Source: Halobacterium noricense
Lineage (GTDB): Archaea; Halobacteriota; Halobacteria; Halobacteriales; Halobacteriaceae
DNA: 64,000 bases
Direction: 5' to 3'
NCBI RefSeq assembly: GCF_021233435.1
Contig: NZ_CP089468.1
Location: 2,528,597 to 2,592,596 of the forward strand
Each line of letters opens with the position of its first letter. Position 1 is the first letter of the stretch. This document shows, piece after piece, positions 34,879 to 42,616 of the stretch. Made by a program: the position numbers and the translations under genes. Under the pieces are notes generated by a model that was not told the DNA's origin, did not search any database, and worked only from the letters and a program-made list of their open reading frames with translations.

Positions 34879-36108
34879 TCAGTTCTGGGGCCGTGGGCCG
34901 TTGAGCACGGTGACCTCGAAGCCCGCCTCGCGGATGCGGTCCAGGAGCGCGTCGACGTGCTCGGGGCCGCGGGTTTCGAGGTCGAGTTCGACTTCGGCGG
35001 CGTTCATCGCGATGTCGCGGTTCGTGCGGTCGTGCTGGATGGCGTAGATGTTCGCGCGCTCGTCCGCGACGACGTCGATGAGGTCGTCGAGTGCGCCCGG
35101 ACGGTCCTTCAGGACGGTGCGAATTTTCACGTAACGGCCTTGGTCGACGAGCCCGCGCATCACAGCCGTCGTGAGGAGATTGAGGTCGATGTTGCCGCCG
35201 CAGAGCGCGGGCACGATGACCTCGTCGTCCTCGTAGACGAACTTCCCCTCCAGCAGCGCCGCGAGTGGCGTCGCGCCCGCGCCCTCGACGAGAGTCTTCC
35301 CGCGTTCGAGCATCAACACGAGCGCGGTCGCGATTTCGTCGTCGGAGACAGTGACGACCTCGTCGACGCGCTCCCGGACGACCGGGAACGTCTTCTCGCC
35401 GACCCGGCGCACGGCGATGCCGTCCGCGATGGTGTCTACGGAGTCGACGGCCTGCGGCTCGCCTTTCTGGAGCGAGGAGGCGACCGTGGAGGCACCTTCG
35501 GCCTGCACACCGACGACGCGGACGTCCGGGTCGTGGGCCTTCACGGCGGTCGCGACGCCGGAGATGAGCCCGCCGCCGCCGATGGGGACGACGACCGTAT
35601 CGAGTTCGGGGAGGTCGTCGACGATTTCGAGGCCGAGCGTTCCCTGCCCGGCCATCACGCGCTCGTCGTCGAAGGCGTGGACGTAGGTGCGCCCCTCCTC
35701 GGCTTCGAGTTCGTGGGCGTGCGTCTGGGCGGCGTCGTAGTCGACGCCGTGGAGGACGACCTCCGCGCCGTAGCTCTTCGTCGCCTTGATTTTCGAGATG
35801 GGCGCGGTTTCGGGCATCACGACCTTCGCGTCGACGCCCGAGCGAGAGGCCGCGAGCGCGACGCCCTGTGCGTGGTTGCCCGCCGAGGCGGTGACGACGC
35901 CGGCGTCGCTCTCGGCCGCCGAGAGCGTGCGGATGCGGTTGGTCGCGCCGCGAATCTTGAACGACCCCGTGCGCTGGAAACACTCCAGTTTCAGGTGGAC
36001 CTCCGCGTCAGTCATCGTGGAGAACGTGTTGGAGTAGTCCAACGGGGTGTGTCGAGCGACGTCAGCGACGCGCTCGCGGGCGTCGAGCACGTCGTCGAGT
36101 GCGATCAT
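34879..36108 (-). CDS. ilvA: Threonine ammonia-lyase with ACT domain
   Basis: A 409-residue PLP enzyme turning threonine into 2-oxobutanoate. The lysine lies in GSFKIRGATNRI near residue 50, the phosphate loop is GGGGLISG, and an ACT domain (about 330-409, VLKDRPGALDDLIDVVADE) gives allosteric control. The length is that of the catabolic/short biosynthetic form. ATG at 36108 (MIALDDVLDARER). ridA nearby would clear its enamine product. Confidence 0.93.
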   Translation of the reverse strand: MIALDDVLDARERVADVARHTPLDYSNTFSTMTDAEVHLKLECFQRTGSFKIRGATNRIRTLSAAESDAGVVTASAGNHAQGVALAASRSGVDAKVVMPETAPISKIKATKSYGAEVVLHGVDYDAAQTHAHELEAEEGRTYVHAFDDERVMAGQGTLGLEIVDDLPELDTVVVPIGGGGLISGVATAVKAHDPDVRVVGVQAEGASTVASSLQKGEPQAVDSVDTIADGIAVRRVGEKTFPVVRERVDEVVTVSDDEIATALVLMLERGKTLVEGAGATPLAALLEGKFVYEDDEVIVPALCGGNIDLNLLTTAVMRGLVDQGRYVKIRTVLKDRPGALDDLIDVVADERANIYAIQHDRTNRDIAMNAAEVELDLETRGPEHVDALLDRIREAGFEVTVLNGPRPQN

Positions 36109-36263
36109 GGTCGCGACTACGACGCAGTTGCTGTTAACGGTTGGTGGTGTGCTCCAAGAATACGTGGGGAACGGAGCGTGTGACGATTGCGACGACAACC
36201 CGGACACTGATAAAACCGACCAAAGCACGGTGAAAGTGAAAATGGTCGGCTACGGCGGGGCGT

Positions 36264-36276
36264 CCCCTATTAGGGG
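36264..36276. promoter_or_regulatory. Palindrome before the MATE exporter gene
   Basis: CCCCTATTAGGGG is a 13-bp near-perfect palindrome centred 48 nt before the GTG start. A second pair, CCGACCA and TGGTCGG, lies just upstream (about 36208-36248). Such a site could bind a dimeric regulator of the exporter. Confidence 0.4.
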
Positions 36277-36317
36277 CAGACCGACAGCGATTTTTCGCGG
36301 CGCTGAGAGTCTCGACC

Positions 36318-37676
36318 GTGCGCTCCCGACTCCGTGCGGTGTGGCGGCGCGTCTTCGCGCTCGCGTGGCCCGTGATGGCCGAGCAGACGCTCCGCACGCT
36401 GATGCGGACCGTCGACGTCGTCGTCACCGCCGCCATCTCGCCCGCCGCCGTCGTCGCGGTCGGTATCGCGGACCTCTACGCGCGATTCCCGCTGCGCGTC
36501 GGCCTCGGCCTCGGCGGCGGCGCCATCAGCCTCTCCAGTCAGGACACCGGCCGCGACGCCACCGTCACCCGCGACGAAGCCATCACGCAAGCCGTCCTCG
36601 TCGGCGCGCTCGCCGGCCTCCCATTCGCCGCGTTCGGCGTGCTGTTCGGCCCGGCCGCCATCCGCCTGCTCGGCGCCGCCCCCGACGTCGTCGCGCTCGG
36701 CAGCACGTACCTCGCCATCATCCTCCTCACGGCACCCGCGCGCCACGTCGCGCTCATCGCTGCCCGTGCACTCCAGGGAACGGGCGACACCCGCACGCCG
36801 ATGTACGTCAACGCCGTCTCCAACCTCGGGAACGTCGCCGGTAGCGTCGGCCTCGGTCTGGGCTACTTTGGCCTCCCCGAACTCGGCGTCGTCGGCGTCG
36901 GCGCCGCGACCGCCGCCGCGAACACCTTCACTGCCGTCGCGCTCACCATCGCCATCGCGTCCTCGTACACCGCCGCCGGGTTCGCACGCCCGCGCTCTCG
37001 AATCATCACGAAACAGCTGTTCGCGGTCAGCCTCCCGAAAATCGCGGAAGGCGGCGTCTCCGCGCTCGCGGAGTTCCCGTTCAACGCCCTGCTGCTCTCG
37101 TTCGGCACGAACGTCAACGCCGCGTTCCAAATCGGCCGCCGCGTCTACCAGCAGGTCACCGGCCCGCTCTCCCGGGGCTACAACGTCGCCGCGAACGTCG
37201 TCGTCGGCCAAGCGCTCGGCGGAGGCGACCCCGGGACCGCGCGCTTCGACGGCTGGGCGGTCGCCGCGCTCGGCGTGCTCACGGTCGGTGCCGTCGGCCT
37301 CCTCCTCTCGTACTACGCCCGGCCGCTGGTCGCGCTGCTCGCCGACGAACCCGAGACCGTCCGACACGGCGTCTGGTTCGCCCGCGCGTACGGCCTGAGC
37401 GCGCCGTTCCTCGCGGCGTTCGTCGGGCTCTCGGGCGCGCTCCAGGGAGCCAGCGAGACCCGCGTTCCGTTCGTCGCGCGCGCCACCGGCATGCTCGGCT
37501 TCCTCGTCGGCTTCTCCTGGCTCGCCGGCCGCACGCTCGACTACGGCCCGGTCGCGGCGTACTGGGGCATCGCGCTGTCGAACGTCTGGATGGCTGCCGT
37601 CGTCGCCACCGGCTTCCACTACGGCGGCTGGGCGAGTCGCGCAGCGTCGATGATGGCGGAGCGAAGCGACGCGTAG
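36318..37676 (+). CDS. MATE family multidrug exporter
   Basis: A 452-residue protein with twelve predicted spans in two six-helix halves, the MATE plan. It begins VRSRLRAVWRRVFALAWPVM, with AEQTLRTLMRTVDVVVTAAI as the first membrane segment and a second repeat around 240-260. It should export cationic compounds by Na+ or H+ antiport. The start is GTG at 36318; a TATA was not clear. Confidence 0.9.
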   Translation: MRSRLRAVWRRVFALAWPVMAEQTLRTLMRTVDVVVTAAISPAAVVAVGIADLYARFPLRVGLGLGGGAISLSSQDTGRDATVTRDEAITQAVLVGALAGLPFAAFGVLFGPAAIRLLGAAPDVVALGSTYLAIILLTAPARHVALIAARALQGTGDTRTPMYVNAVSNLGNVAGSVGLGLGYFGLPELGVVGVGAATAAANTFTAVALTIAIASSYTAAGFARPRSRIITKQLFAVSLPKIAEGGVSALAEFPFNALLLSFGTNVNAAFQIGRRVYQQVTGPLSRGYNVAANVVVGQALGGGDPGTARFDGWAVAALGVLTVGAVGLLLSYYARPLVALLADEPETVRHGVWFARAYGLSAPFLAAFVGLSGALQGASETRVPFVARATGMLGFLVGFSWLAGRTLDYGPVAAYWGIALSNVWMAAVVATGFHYGGWASRAASMMAERSDA

Positions 37677-37703
37677 AAGGACTCCGTCAGGGCGCGACTG
37701 GGT

Positions 37704-37781
37704 CTACCGTTCGTCCAGCGGCACGAAGTCGCGCTCCTCCTCGCCGACGTACCGGGAGCGCGGACGGATGAGGCGGTCATC
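37704..37781 (-). pseudogene. Orphan second copy of the citrate synthase 3' end
   Basis: Read on the minus strand it encodes DDRLIRPRSRYVGEEERDFV then PLDER and a stop, closely matching the true gltA end (NRLIRPRSRYVGEKGQEFVP then LNER). A 38-nt block is identical and the rest diverged (about 84 percent overall by eye). It lies downstream of gltA, on the far side of repeat element E. It is a gene-end relic with no start. Confidence 0.9.
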
Positions 37782-37920
37782 CAGGACCTTTTGCGCTGCG
37801 CTCCCTGCGGTCGCTCGGCAAAATCTCCGCCAAAAGCACTCCTCGCTCCAGCCGCGCTCGCGATGCTCGCGCGTTAGTCGCTCGTCGGCCCGCTCACGAA
37901 GCGAGCGGAGAGTGAACGGC
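37782..37920. repeat. 3'-end dispersed repeat element, copy E
   Basis: Fills the space between gltA and the orphan gltA end. It has the T-tract ACCTTTTGCGCTGCGCTCC, the inner arms CGCTCCC/GGTCGCTCG, and AAAGCACTCCTC followed by CGCTCC palindromes. It reads in the opposite sense to copy D. The same order (gene end, element, second gene end) is found at the thiolase locus. Confidence 0.7.
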
Positions 37921-39057
37921 TTACCGCTCGTTGAGCGGCACGAACTCCTGGCCTTTCTCGCCGACGTACCGGGAGCGCGGACGGATGAGGCGGTTGTCCT
38001 CGTACTGTTCGAGCACGTGGGCGATCCAGCCGCCGGCGCGGGACATCGCGAAAATGGGCGTGTAGATGTCGACCGGGATGCCCATCTGGTAGTACGTCGA
38101 CGCGGAGTAGAAGTCGACGTTCGGCGCGAGGCCCTTCTCCTCTTTGACGTACTCCTCGATGGCGACGCTCATCTCGTACCACTTCGTGTCGCCGGCGGCC
38201 TCGCCGAGTTCCTCGCTGCGCTCGCCGAGAATCTTCGCGCGCGGGTCCTTGACGTTGTAGACGCGGTGGCCGAAGCCGGCGACGCGCTTGCCGTTTTCGA
38301 GGGCGTCCTCGACCCACTCGACGGGCTCCTTGTCGGACTCGTCGATGGTCTGGAGCATGCGCATGACGTTCGCGTTCGCGCCGCCGTGGAGGCTCCCGCC
38401 GAGCGTGCCGACGGCCGACGTAATCGCGGAGTGGAGGTCCGCGAGCGTGCTGGACGTGACCAGCGAGGAGAACGTCGACGCGTTCAGCCCGTGGTCGGCG
38501 TGGAGCACGAGCGCCTGGTCGAAGACGTCCGCGAGCACGTCGTCGGGCTCCTCGTCGTTCAGCATGTAGAGGAAGTTCGCCGCGTGGTCGAGGTCGTCGC
38601 GGGGCGCGACGCGGTCGTCGCCCTCGCGCAGGCGCGTGAACGCCGCGACGATGGTCGGAATCTTGGCGGTGATGCGCTTGCCCTTCCGGAGGTTCGCCTC
38701 GCGGTCGGTGGGGTCGGCGTCGGCGTCCGGGTCGAACGCCGACAGCTCCGAGACCGCGGTGCGCAGCGCCGCCATCGGGCCCTCGTCGGCGGCCGCGAGG
38801 TCCGCGACGAGGTCGAGCACGTCGTCGTCGAGCTCGCGGTGCGCGGTCATCTCCTCGCTGAACGCTTCGAGTTCCTCCCCGTCGGGGAGGCGGCCGTGCC
38901 AGAGCAGGTAGAGGACTTCCTCGTAGCTCGCGCCGCGCGCGAGGTCCTCGATGGTGTACCCGCGGTAGACGAGTTTGCCCTCGTCGCCGTCGATGTAGCT
39001 CAACTCGGACTCCGCGACGAGCACACCTTCCAAACCCTTCTTGAGTTCGTCGGCCAT
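37921..39057 (-). CDS. gltA: Citrate synthase
   Basis: A 378-residue type I/archaeal citrate synthase condensing oxaloacetate and acetyl-CoA. Seen are LSYIDGDEGKLVYRGYTIED, LHADHGLNASTFSSLV and GSLHGGANANVMRML with the two active-site histidines, GFGHRVYNVKDPRAKIL with the third His, and the C-terminal DVDFYSASTYYQMGIP with the catalytic Asp. Monocistronic, divergent from the PhoU/TrkA_C gene. Its final 26 codons are duplicated downstream. Confidence 0.97.
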   Translation of the reverse strand: MADELKKGLEGVLVAESELSYIDGDEGKLVYRGYTIEDLARGASYEEVLYLLWHGRLPDGEELEAFSEEMTAHRELDDDVLDLVADLAAADEGPMAALRTAVSELSAFDPDADADPTDREANLRKGKRITAKIPTIVAAFTRLREGDDRVAPRDDLDHAANFLYMLNDEEPDDVLADVFDQALVLHADHGLNASTFSSLVTSSTLADLHSAITSAVGTLGGSLHGGANANVMRMLQTIDESDKEPVEWVEDALENGKRVAGFGHRVYNVKDPRAKILGERSEELGEAAGDTKWYEMSVAIEEYVKEEKGLAPNVDFYSASTYYQMGIPVDIYTPIFAMSRAGGWIAHVLEQYEDNRLIRPRSRYVGEKGQEFVPLNER

Positions 39058-39241
39058 GTGCGTGGGTTCTTGACGGTTCTACCTAATGTGTGTCGGTTTC
39101 CTTCACGGTCGTCTACGAAAATATTGCACGAGAGAACGATTACCGAGCGTTTCGTGTGAACTCGTAGCACGATTTTGGCGGTCGCAGCGAGCGCCCCGAC
39201 TGACGCGAACGTTTTTCGGGGGCGGGGGCGAATCCGGGGAC

Positions 39242-40435
39242 ATGAGCGGCCGCGTCGAGTACGAGCCCGCGAGCGTGAAAGCCCTCCTCGCGGAGATGAA
39301 AGACACCGCCGAACTCCTCATCGACCTCTCCTACTCGGCGGTGCTGCACGGCAGCGACGACGTGGCGGCGGAAGTCCTCAAGCTCGAAGAGCGCATGGAC
39401 GTCCTCCAGTTGCGCGCACGCATGAGCCTCCTGATGGCGGCGCGCAACCCCGAGGACGCGGAGACGCTCGCGCCCGTCCTGGGCGTCGTCGGCGCGGCCG
39501 AGAAAATTAGCGACGCGGCCGGAGACATCGCGAAGGTCGTCCTCGAAGACATCCGCGTGCCCGAGGCGATTCGCGCGGCGCTCCCCGAAGCCGTCGAGTC
39601 GCTGGAGCGCGCGGAGTTGGCCGCCGACTCCGAGTACGCCGGCCGCACGCTCCTGGACGTGAACTTGGAGACCGAGACCGGGGTGCGCGTGCTCGCAATT
39701 CGGCGCGGCGGCGACTGGCTGCTGAACCCGGACCGTGACACGGAACTGACGGCAGGGGACGTGCTGTTGCTCCGCGGGCCGGAGGAGCGCATCGGCGGCG
39801 TCTACGAGACGGCGACCGGCGAGGCCTACGAGCCGCCGGCGGTCCCCGAGCCGAGCATCGACGACCTCGGGCGCGCCGTCGACTCCGTGGTGACGATGAA
39901 GAACATGAGCGAGCTCTCCGTCGACCTCGCGTACGGCGCGGTGCTGTTCGACTCGACGGACCTCGCGGCGGAAGTCGTCGAGCTGGAAGCTGAAGTGGAC
40001 GCGCTGAAGTCCCGCTTCGAGGCGTGGACGCTGCGGGCGGCGAGCCGCGTCGAGGACCCGGTGTCGCTGCGCGGGCTCGTCCACATCGCTACCGCGACGG
40101 AGGTCATCAGCGACGCCGCGGTCGAAATCAGCGAGGGCGTGCTGCGCGGGCTGGACACGCACGTCGTCGTCCAGGAAGCCGTCGAGGAGTCCGACGAGGT
40201 CATCGTCCGGGAGACCGTCGAAGCCGGGAGCGCGCTCGACGGCGCGACGCTCGGCGGGAAGGAAGTCGCGACCGAGACCGGGATGCGCGTCATCGCGGTG
40301 CGGCGGCCGGACGCGGACGTCGACGAGTGGGTCGTCCAGCCCGGCCCCGAGACGGAGGTCACGGCTGGCGACGTGCTGTTGGCGAAGGGGACGCGCGCGA
40401 GCGCCGACCGCCTCCGCGACCTCGCGTCGGCGTGA
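39242..40435 (+). CDS. PhoU / TrkA-C tandem protein (potassium regulation)
   Basis: A 397-residue soluble protein built as two repeats: a PhoU-like helical domain (about 1-110), TrkA-C (about 125-190), PhoU-like (about 205-315) and TrkA-C (about 330-392). The repeats are visible in SAVLHGSDDVAAEVLKLE versus GAVLFDSTDLAAEVVELE and TELTAGDVLLLRGPEERIG versus TEVTAGDVLLAKGTRASAD. It likely binds a small ligand and controls a K+ channel or transporter coded elsewhere. No membrane part. Confidence 0.85.
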   Translation: MSGRVEYEPASVKALLAEMKDTAELLIDLSYSAVLHGSDDVAAEVLKLEERMDVLQLRARMSLLMAARNPEDAETLAPVLGVVGAAEKISDAAGDIAKVVLEDIRVPEAIRAALPEAVESLERAELAADSEYAGRTLLDVNLETETGVRVLAIRRGGDWLLNPDRDTELTAGDVLLLRGPEERIGGVYETATGEAYEPPAVPEPSIDDLGRAVDSVVTMKNMSELSVDLAYGAVLFDSTDLAAEVVELEAEVDALKSRFEAWTLRAASRVEDPVSLRGLVHIATATEVISDAAVEISEGVLRGLDTHVVVQEAVEESDEVIVRETVEAGSALDGATLGGKEVATETGMRVIAVRRPDADVDEWVVQPGPETEVTAGDVLLAKGTRASADRLRDLASA

Positions 40436-40436
40436 G

Positions 40437-41030
40437 TCAGTCCAGTACGTCGCGCTCGGCGGCGACCGCGCGGAGCGCGAGGTCCGGCAGCGGCACGGAG
40501 AGGTAGTCGCGGCCGTCCGCGTAGCCGGTCACGGAGAGCACCGCGGTGTCCGCGGTCTCGAAGCGCAACTCGAAGCCGACGGGGTCGTCGGTGATGCGCG
40601 GCGTCGTGACGCGCGTGTCGACGCCGCTGGCGACGACGTTCCGGCGGCGTTTCGCGAGCCGGGCAACCAAGTCGGAATCGACGCCGAGCGCGTCGTATCC
40701 GGACTTGCCGCCCCGTACGCGAGACAGGAGCCCGCCCGTTTCCGGTGGGTGGACGCCGTGCCGGGCGTACACGTAGCCGTCCTCGCGCCGGACGACGAGC
40801 CGAGCCGTGCAGTCGGTGCCCGCGAGTTCGACCGGACACGTGAACGCGTAGCGCTTGTCGGCGTGGCTGGTCTCGGCGACGTCGAAGTGCTTCCCGCCCG
40901 GAGACTTGTCCGCCCCACGCAGCGGCGCGAGCACGCCAGCAACGACGGCGGACGTCGACGGGAGTCCCTCGCCGCTGTCCGCGTCGTCACCCGTGTACGC
41001 GGCGAGCCGGGTCGGGAAGTCCTCAGCCAT
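40437..41030 (-). CDS. Hypothetical haloarchaeal protein
   Basis: A 197-residue soluble protein, starting MAEDFPTRLAAYTGDDADSG. It has a beta-rich middle (YAFTCPVELAGTDCTARLVV, REDGYVYARHGVHPP) and an R-rich helix (LVARLAKRRRNVVASG). No family recognised. Convergent with the PhoU/TrkA_C gene, 1 nt apart. Confidence 0.65.
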   Translation of the reverse strand: MAEDFPTRLAAYTGDDADSGEGLPSTSAVVAGVLAPLRGADKSPGGKHFDVAETSHADKRYAFTCPVELAGTDCTARLVVRREDGYVYARHGVHPPETGGLLSRVRGGKSGYDALGVDSDLVARLAKRRRNVVASGVDTRVTTPRITDDPVGFELRFETADTAVLSVTGYADGRDYLSVPLPDLALRAVAAERDVLD

Positions 41031-41080
41031 CTTCGAAAGGAAACAGACCCGCCGACAAGAGGTTTTCTTCGGCGAGCCAA

Positions 41081-41368
41081 CTACTCTAGTCGGCGGTAGA
41101 GCCGGTACACAGCGCCAGCAGTGAAGGCGAACGTCGCGAGCAAGCCGACCGTGAACGCGAGCACGGCGGCCAGCGCGACCAGGTACGGCGTCGAGTACGG
41201 CGACCCCCCCGACGCCACGACGAAGAAGTAGTACGTCGCGACGGCGACCAGCAGGCCGACCGCGAACCCGCGTTTCGCCTGCGTCACGACGCCGAGCGCG
41301 CGCACGAAGTTGTCGACGCCGGGGCGGTCGGACGCCGCGTCGGCCGGCTGCTCGGACCGCTCGGACAT
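41081..41368 (-). CDS. Small two-span membrane protein
   Basis: A 95-residue protein: a hydrophilic N-terminus (MSERSEQPADAASDRPG), then spans near 36-52 (GFAVGLLVAVATYYFFVV) and 61-85 (YLVALAAVLAFTVGLLATFA), ending in a basic YRLYRRLE. Seems conserved in haloarchaea; function unknown. The start is chosen at MSERSEQ because the upstream frame is antisense non-coding. Confidence 0.65.
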   Translation of the reverse strand: MSERSEQPADAASDRPGVDNFVRALGVVTQAKRGFAVGLLVAVATYYFFVVASGGSPYSTPYLVALAAVLAFTVGLLATFAFTAGAVYRLYRRLE

Positions 41369-41453
41369 ATCTGGGGGTTGGCCGCGGCGCGTGAAAACAG
41401 CGCCGATTCCGGGACCGAACCGCTCAAGGCCACGCGTGCGTGGGATTACTGTA

Positions 41454-42410
41454 ATGACTACGCTCGGCTCGGCGTCCGCGGACCCCGGGGAGTTCGACAC
41501 CGGTCGACTCACCGTGGGCGAGATGCGGGACGGCACCGCAGTCGGCCTCCCGGTCGCGGTCGTGAACGGCGAACGCGACGGCAAAACGCTCTACCTGCAG
41601 GCAGCCAGCGACGGCGACGAACTGAACGGCGTCGGCGTGCTCCGCCGCGTCGTCCCCCAACTCGACCCCGCGGAACTCGCGGGCGAAGTGCGCATCGTCG
41701 GCATCACGAACTTCCACGCGTTCCAGGTCGCCGAACACCGCAACCCCATCGACGACACGAAGCTCAACCGGGCGTACCCCGGCAGCGCGAACGGCTCCTC
41801 CTCCGAGCGCATCGCACACGCGACGTTCTCCGCCGCCGAGGACGCCGACCTCATCCTCGACCTCCACCAGGGTTCGACCTCCCGCATGATAAACGAGGTG
41901 CGGGTGCGCTGCGGCCGCCACCACCGCCTCCACAGCGACTGCCTCGAACTGGCGAAGGCGTTCGGCTGCGGGCACGTCCTCGACCAGAAAGGCCCCGAGG
42001 GCCAGCTCGCGCGCGCCGGCCCCGTCGAAGGCATCCCCACCGTCGACCCCGAACTCGGCGGCGCCGTCGGCTTCGACGAGGAGTCCGTCCAGTACGGCGT
42101 CGACGGCGTCTTCAACGTCCTCCGGTACTACGGCTTCCTCGACGGCGACGTCGAGACCGAACGCCAGACCCGCGCGAAGGACTTCGACCGCTACGGCTCC
42201 CCCGTCGGCGGCATCGTCGAGTACAAACAGGACCTCGGCGACGACGTCCGCGCCGGCGACACCCTCTTCGAAGTCACCGACGTCTTCGGCACGCTCAAAG
42301 CCACCGTCACGGCCGACAACCACGGCATCTTCTGGCGCTCCCGCCGCCTCCCACAGGTCGCCACTGGCGAGTACGTCTGTTCGGTCGGCACGGACGTCGA
42401 TTCATTCTAA
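41454..42410 (+). CDS. Succinylglutamate desuccinylase/aspartoacylase family zinc enzyme
   Basis: A 318-residue M14-like amidohydrolase. Zinc ligands are likely in GDELNG near residue 60 (normally HGNE, here DGDE) and LDLHQGSTSR near 143. The C-terminal beta domain (PVGGIVEYKQDLGDDVRAGD) is lipoyl-like, as in AstE-related proteins. The change at the first site leaves catalytic activity uncertain. The stop is followed at once by the T-tract of repeat element F. Confidence 0.78.
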   Translation: MTTLGSASADPGEFDTGRLTVGEMRDGTAVGLPVAVVNGERDGKTLYLQAASDGDELNGVGVLRRVVPQLDPAELAGEVRIVGITNFHAFQVAEHRNPIDDTKLNRAYPGSANGSSSERIAHATFSAAEDADLILDLHQGSTSRMINEVRVRCGRHHRLHSDCLELAKAFGCGHVLDQKGPEGQLARAGPVEGIPTVDPELGGAVGFDEESVQYGVDGVFNVLRYYGFLDGDVETERQTRAKDFDRYGSPVGGIVEYKQDLGDDVRAGDTLFEVTDVFGTLKATVTADNHGIFWRSRRLPQVATGEYVCSVGTDVDSF

Positions 42411-42596
42411 CCCACTTTTTCCAGCGCTCGGCGCGCTACGCGCGCCGTCGCTTGCAAAAACTTGGGGAAAAAGCACTCCTCCCTCCAGCGCGCCTTCGGC
42501 GCTTAGTCGGTCGTCGGCCTCGCGGCTTCGCCGCGAGTGAACCGCTCGCGCCTACGGCGCTCGCGGATGCTTTTGCTTCCGCCACGCTCAGGTGGC
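42411..42596. repeat. 3'-end dispersed repeat element, copy F
   Basis: Starts directly after the aspartoacylase stop: CCCACTTTTTCCAGCGCTCG, then the hairpin GGCGCGC-tac-GCGCGCC, GCAAAAACTTGGGGAAAAAG, GCACTCCTCC, GGCGCGC-like and CGCGGC-ttc-GCCGCG stems. It is near-identical in parts to copy G in reverse orientation. Probable terminator before the co-directional PLP-enzyme gene. Confidence 0.75.
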
Positions 42597-42616
42597 CCTG
42601 TCGTCTCTGCTCTCGT

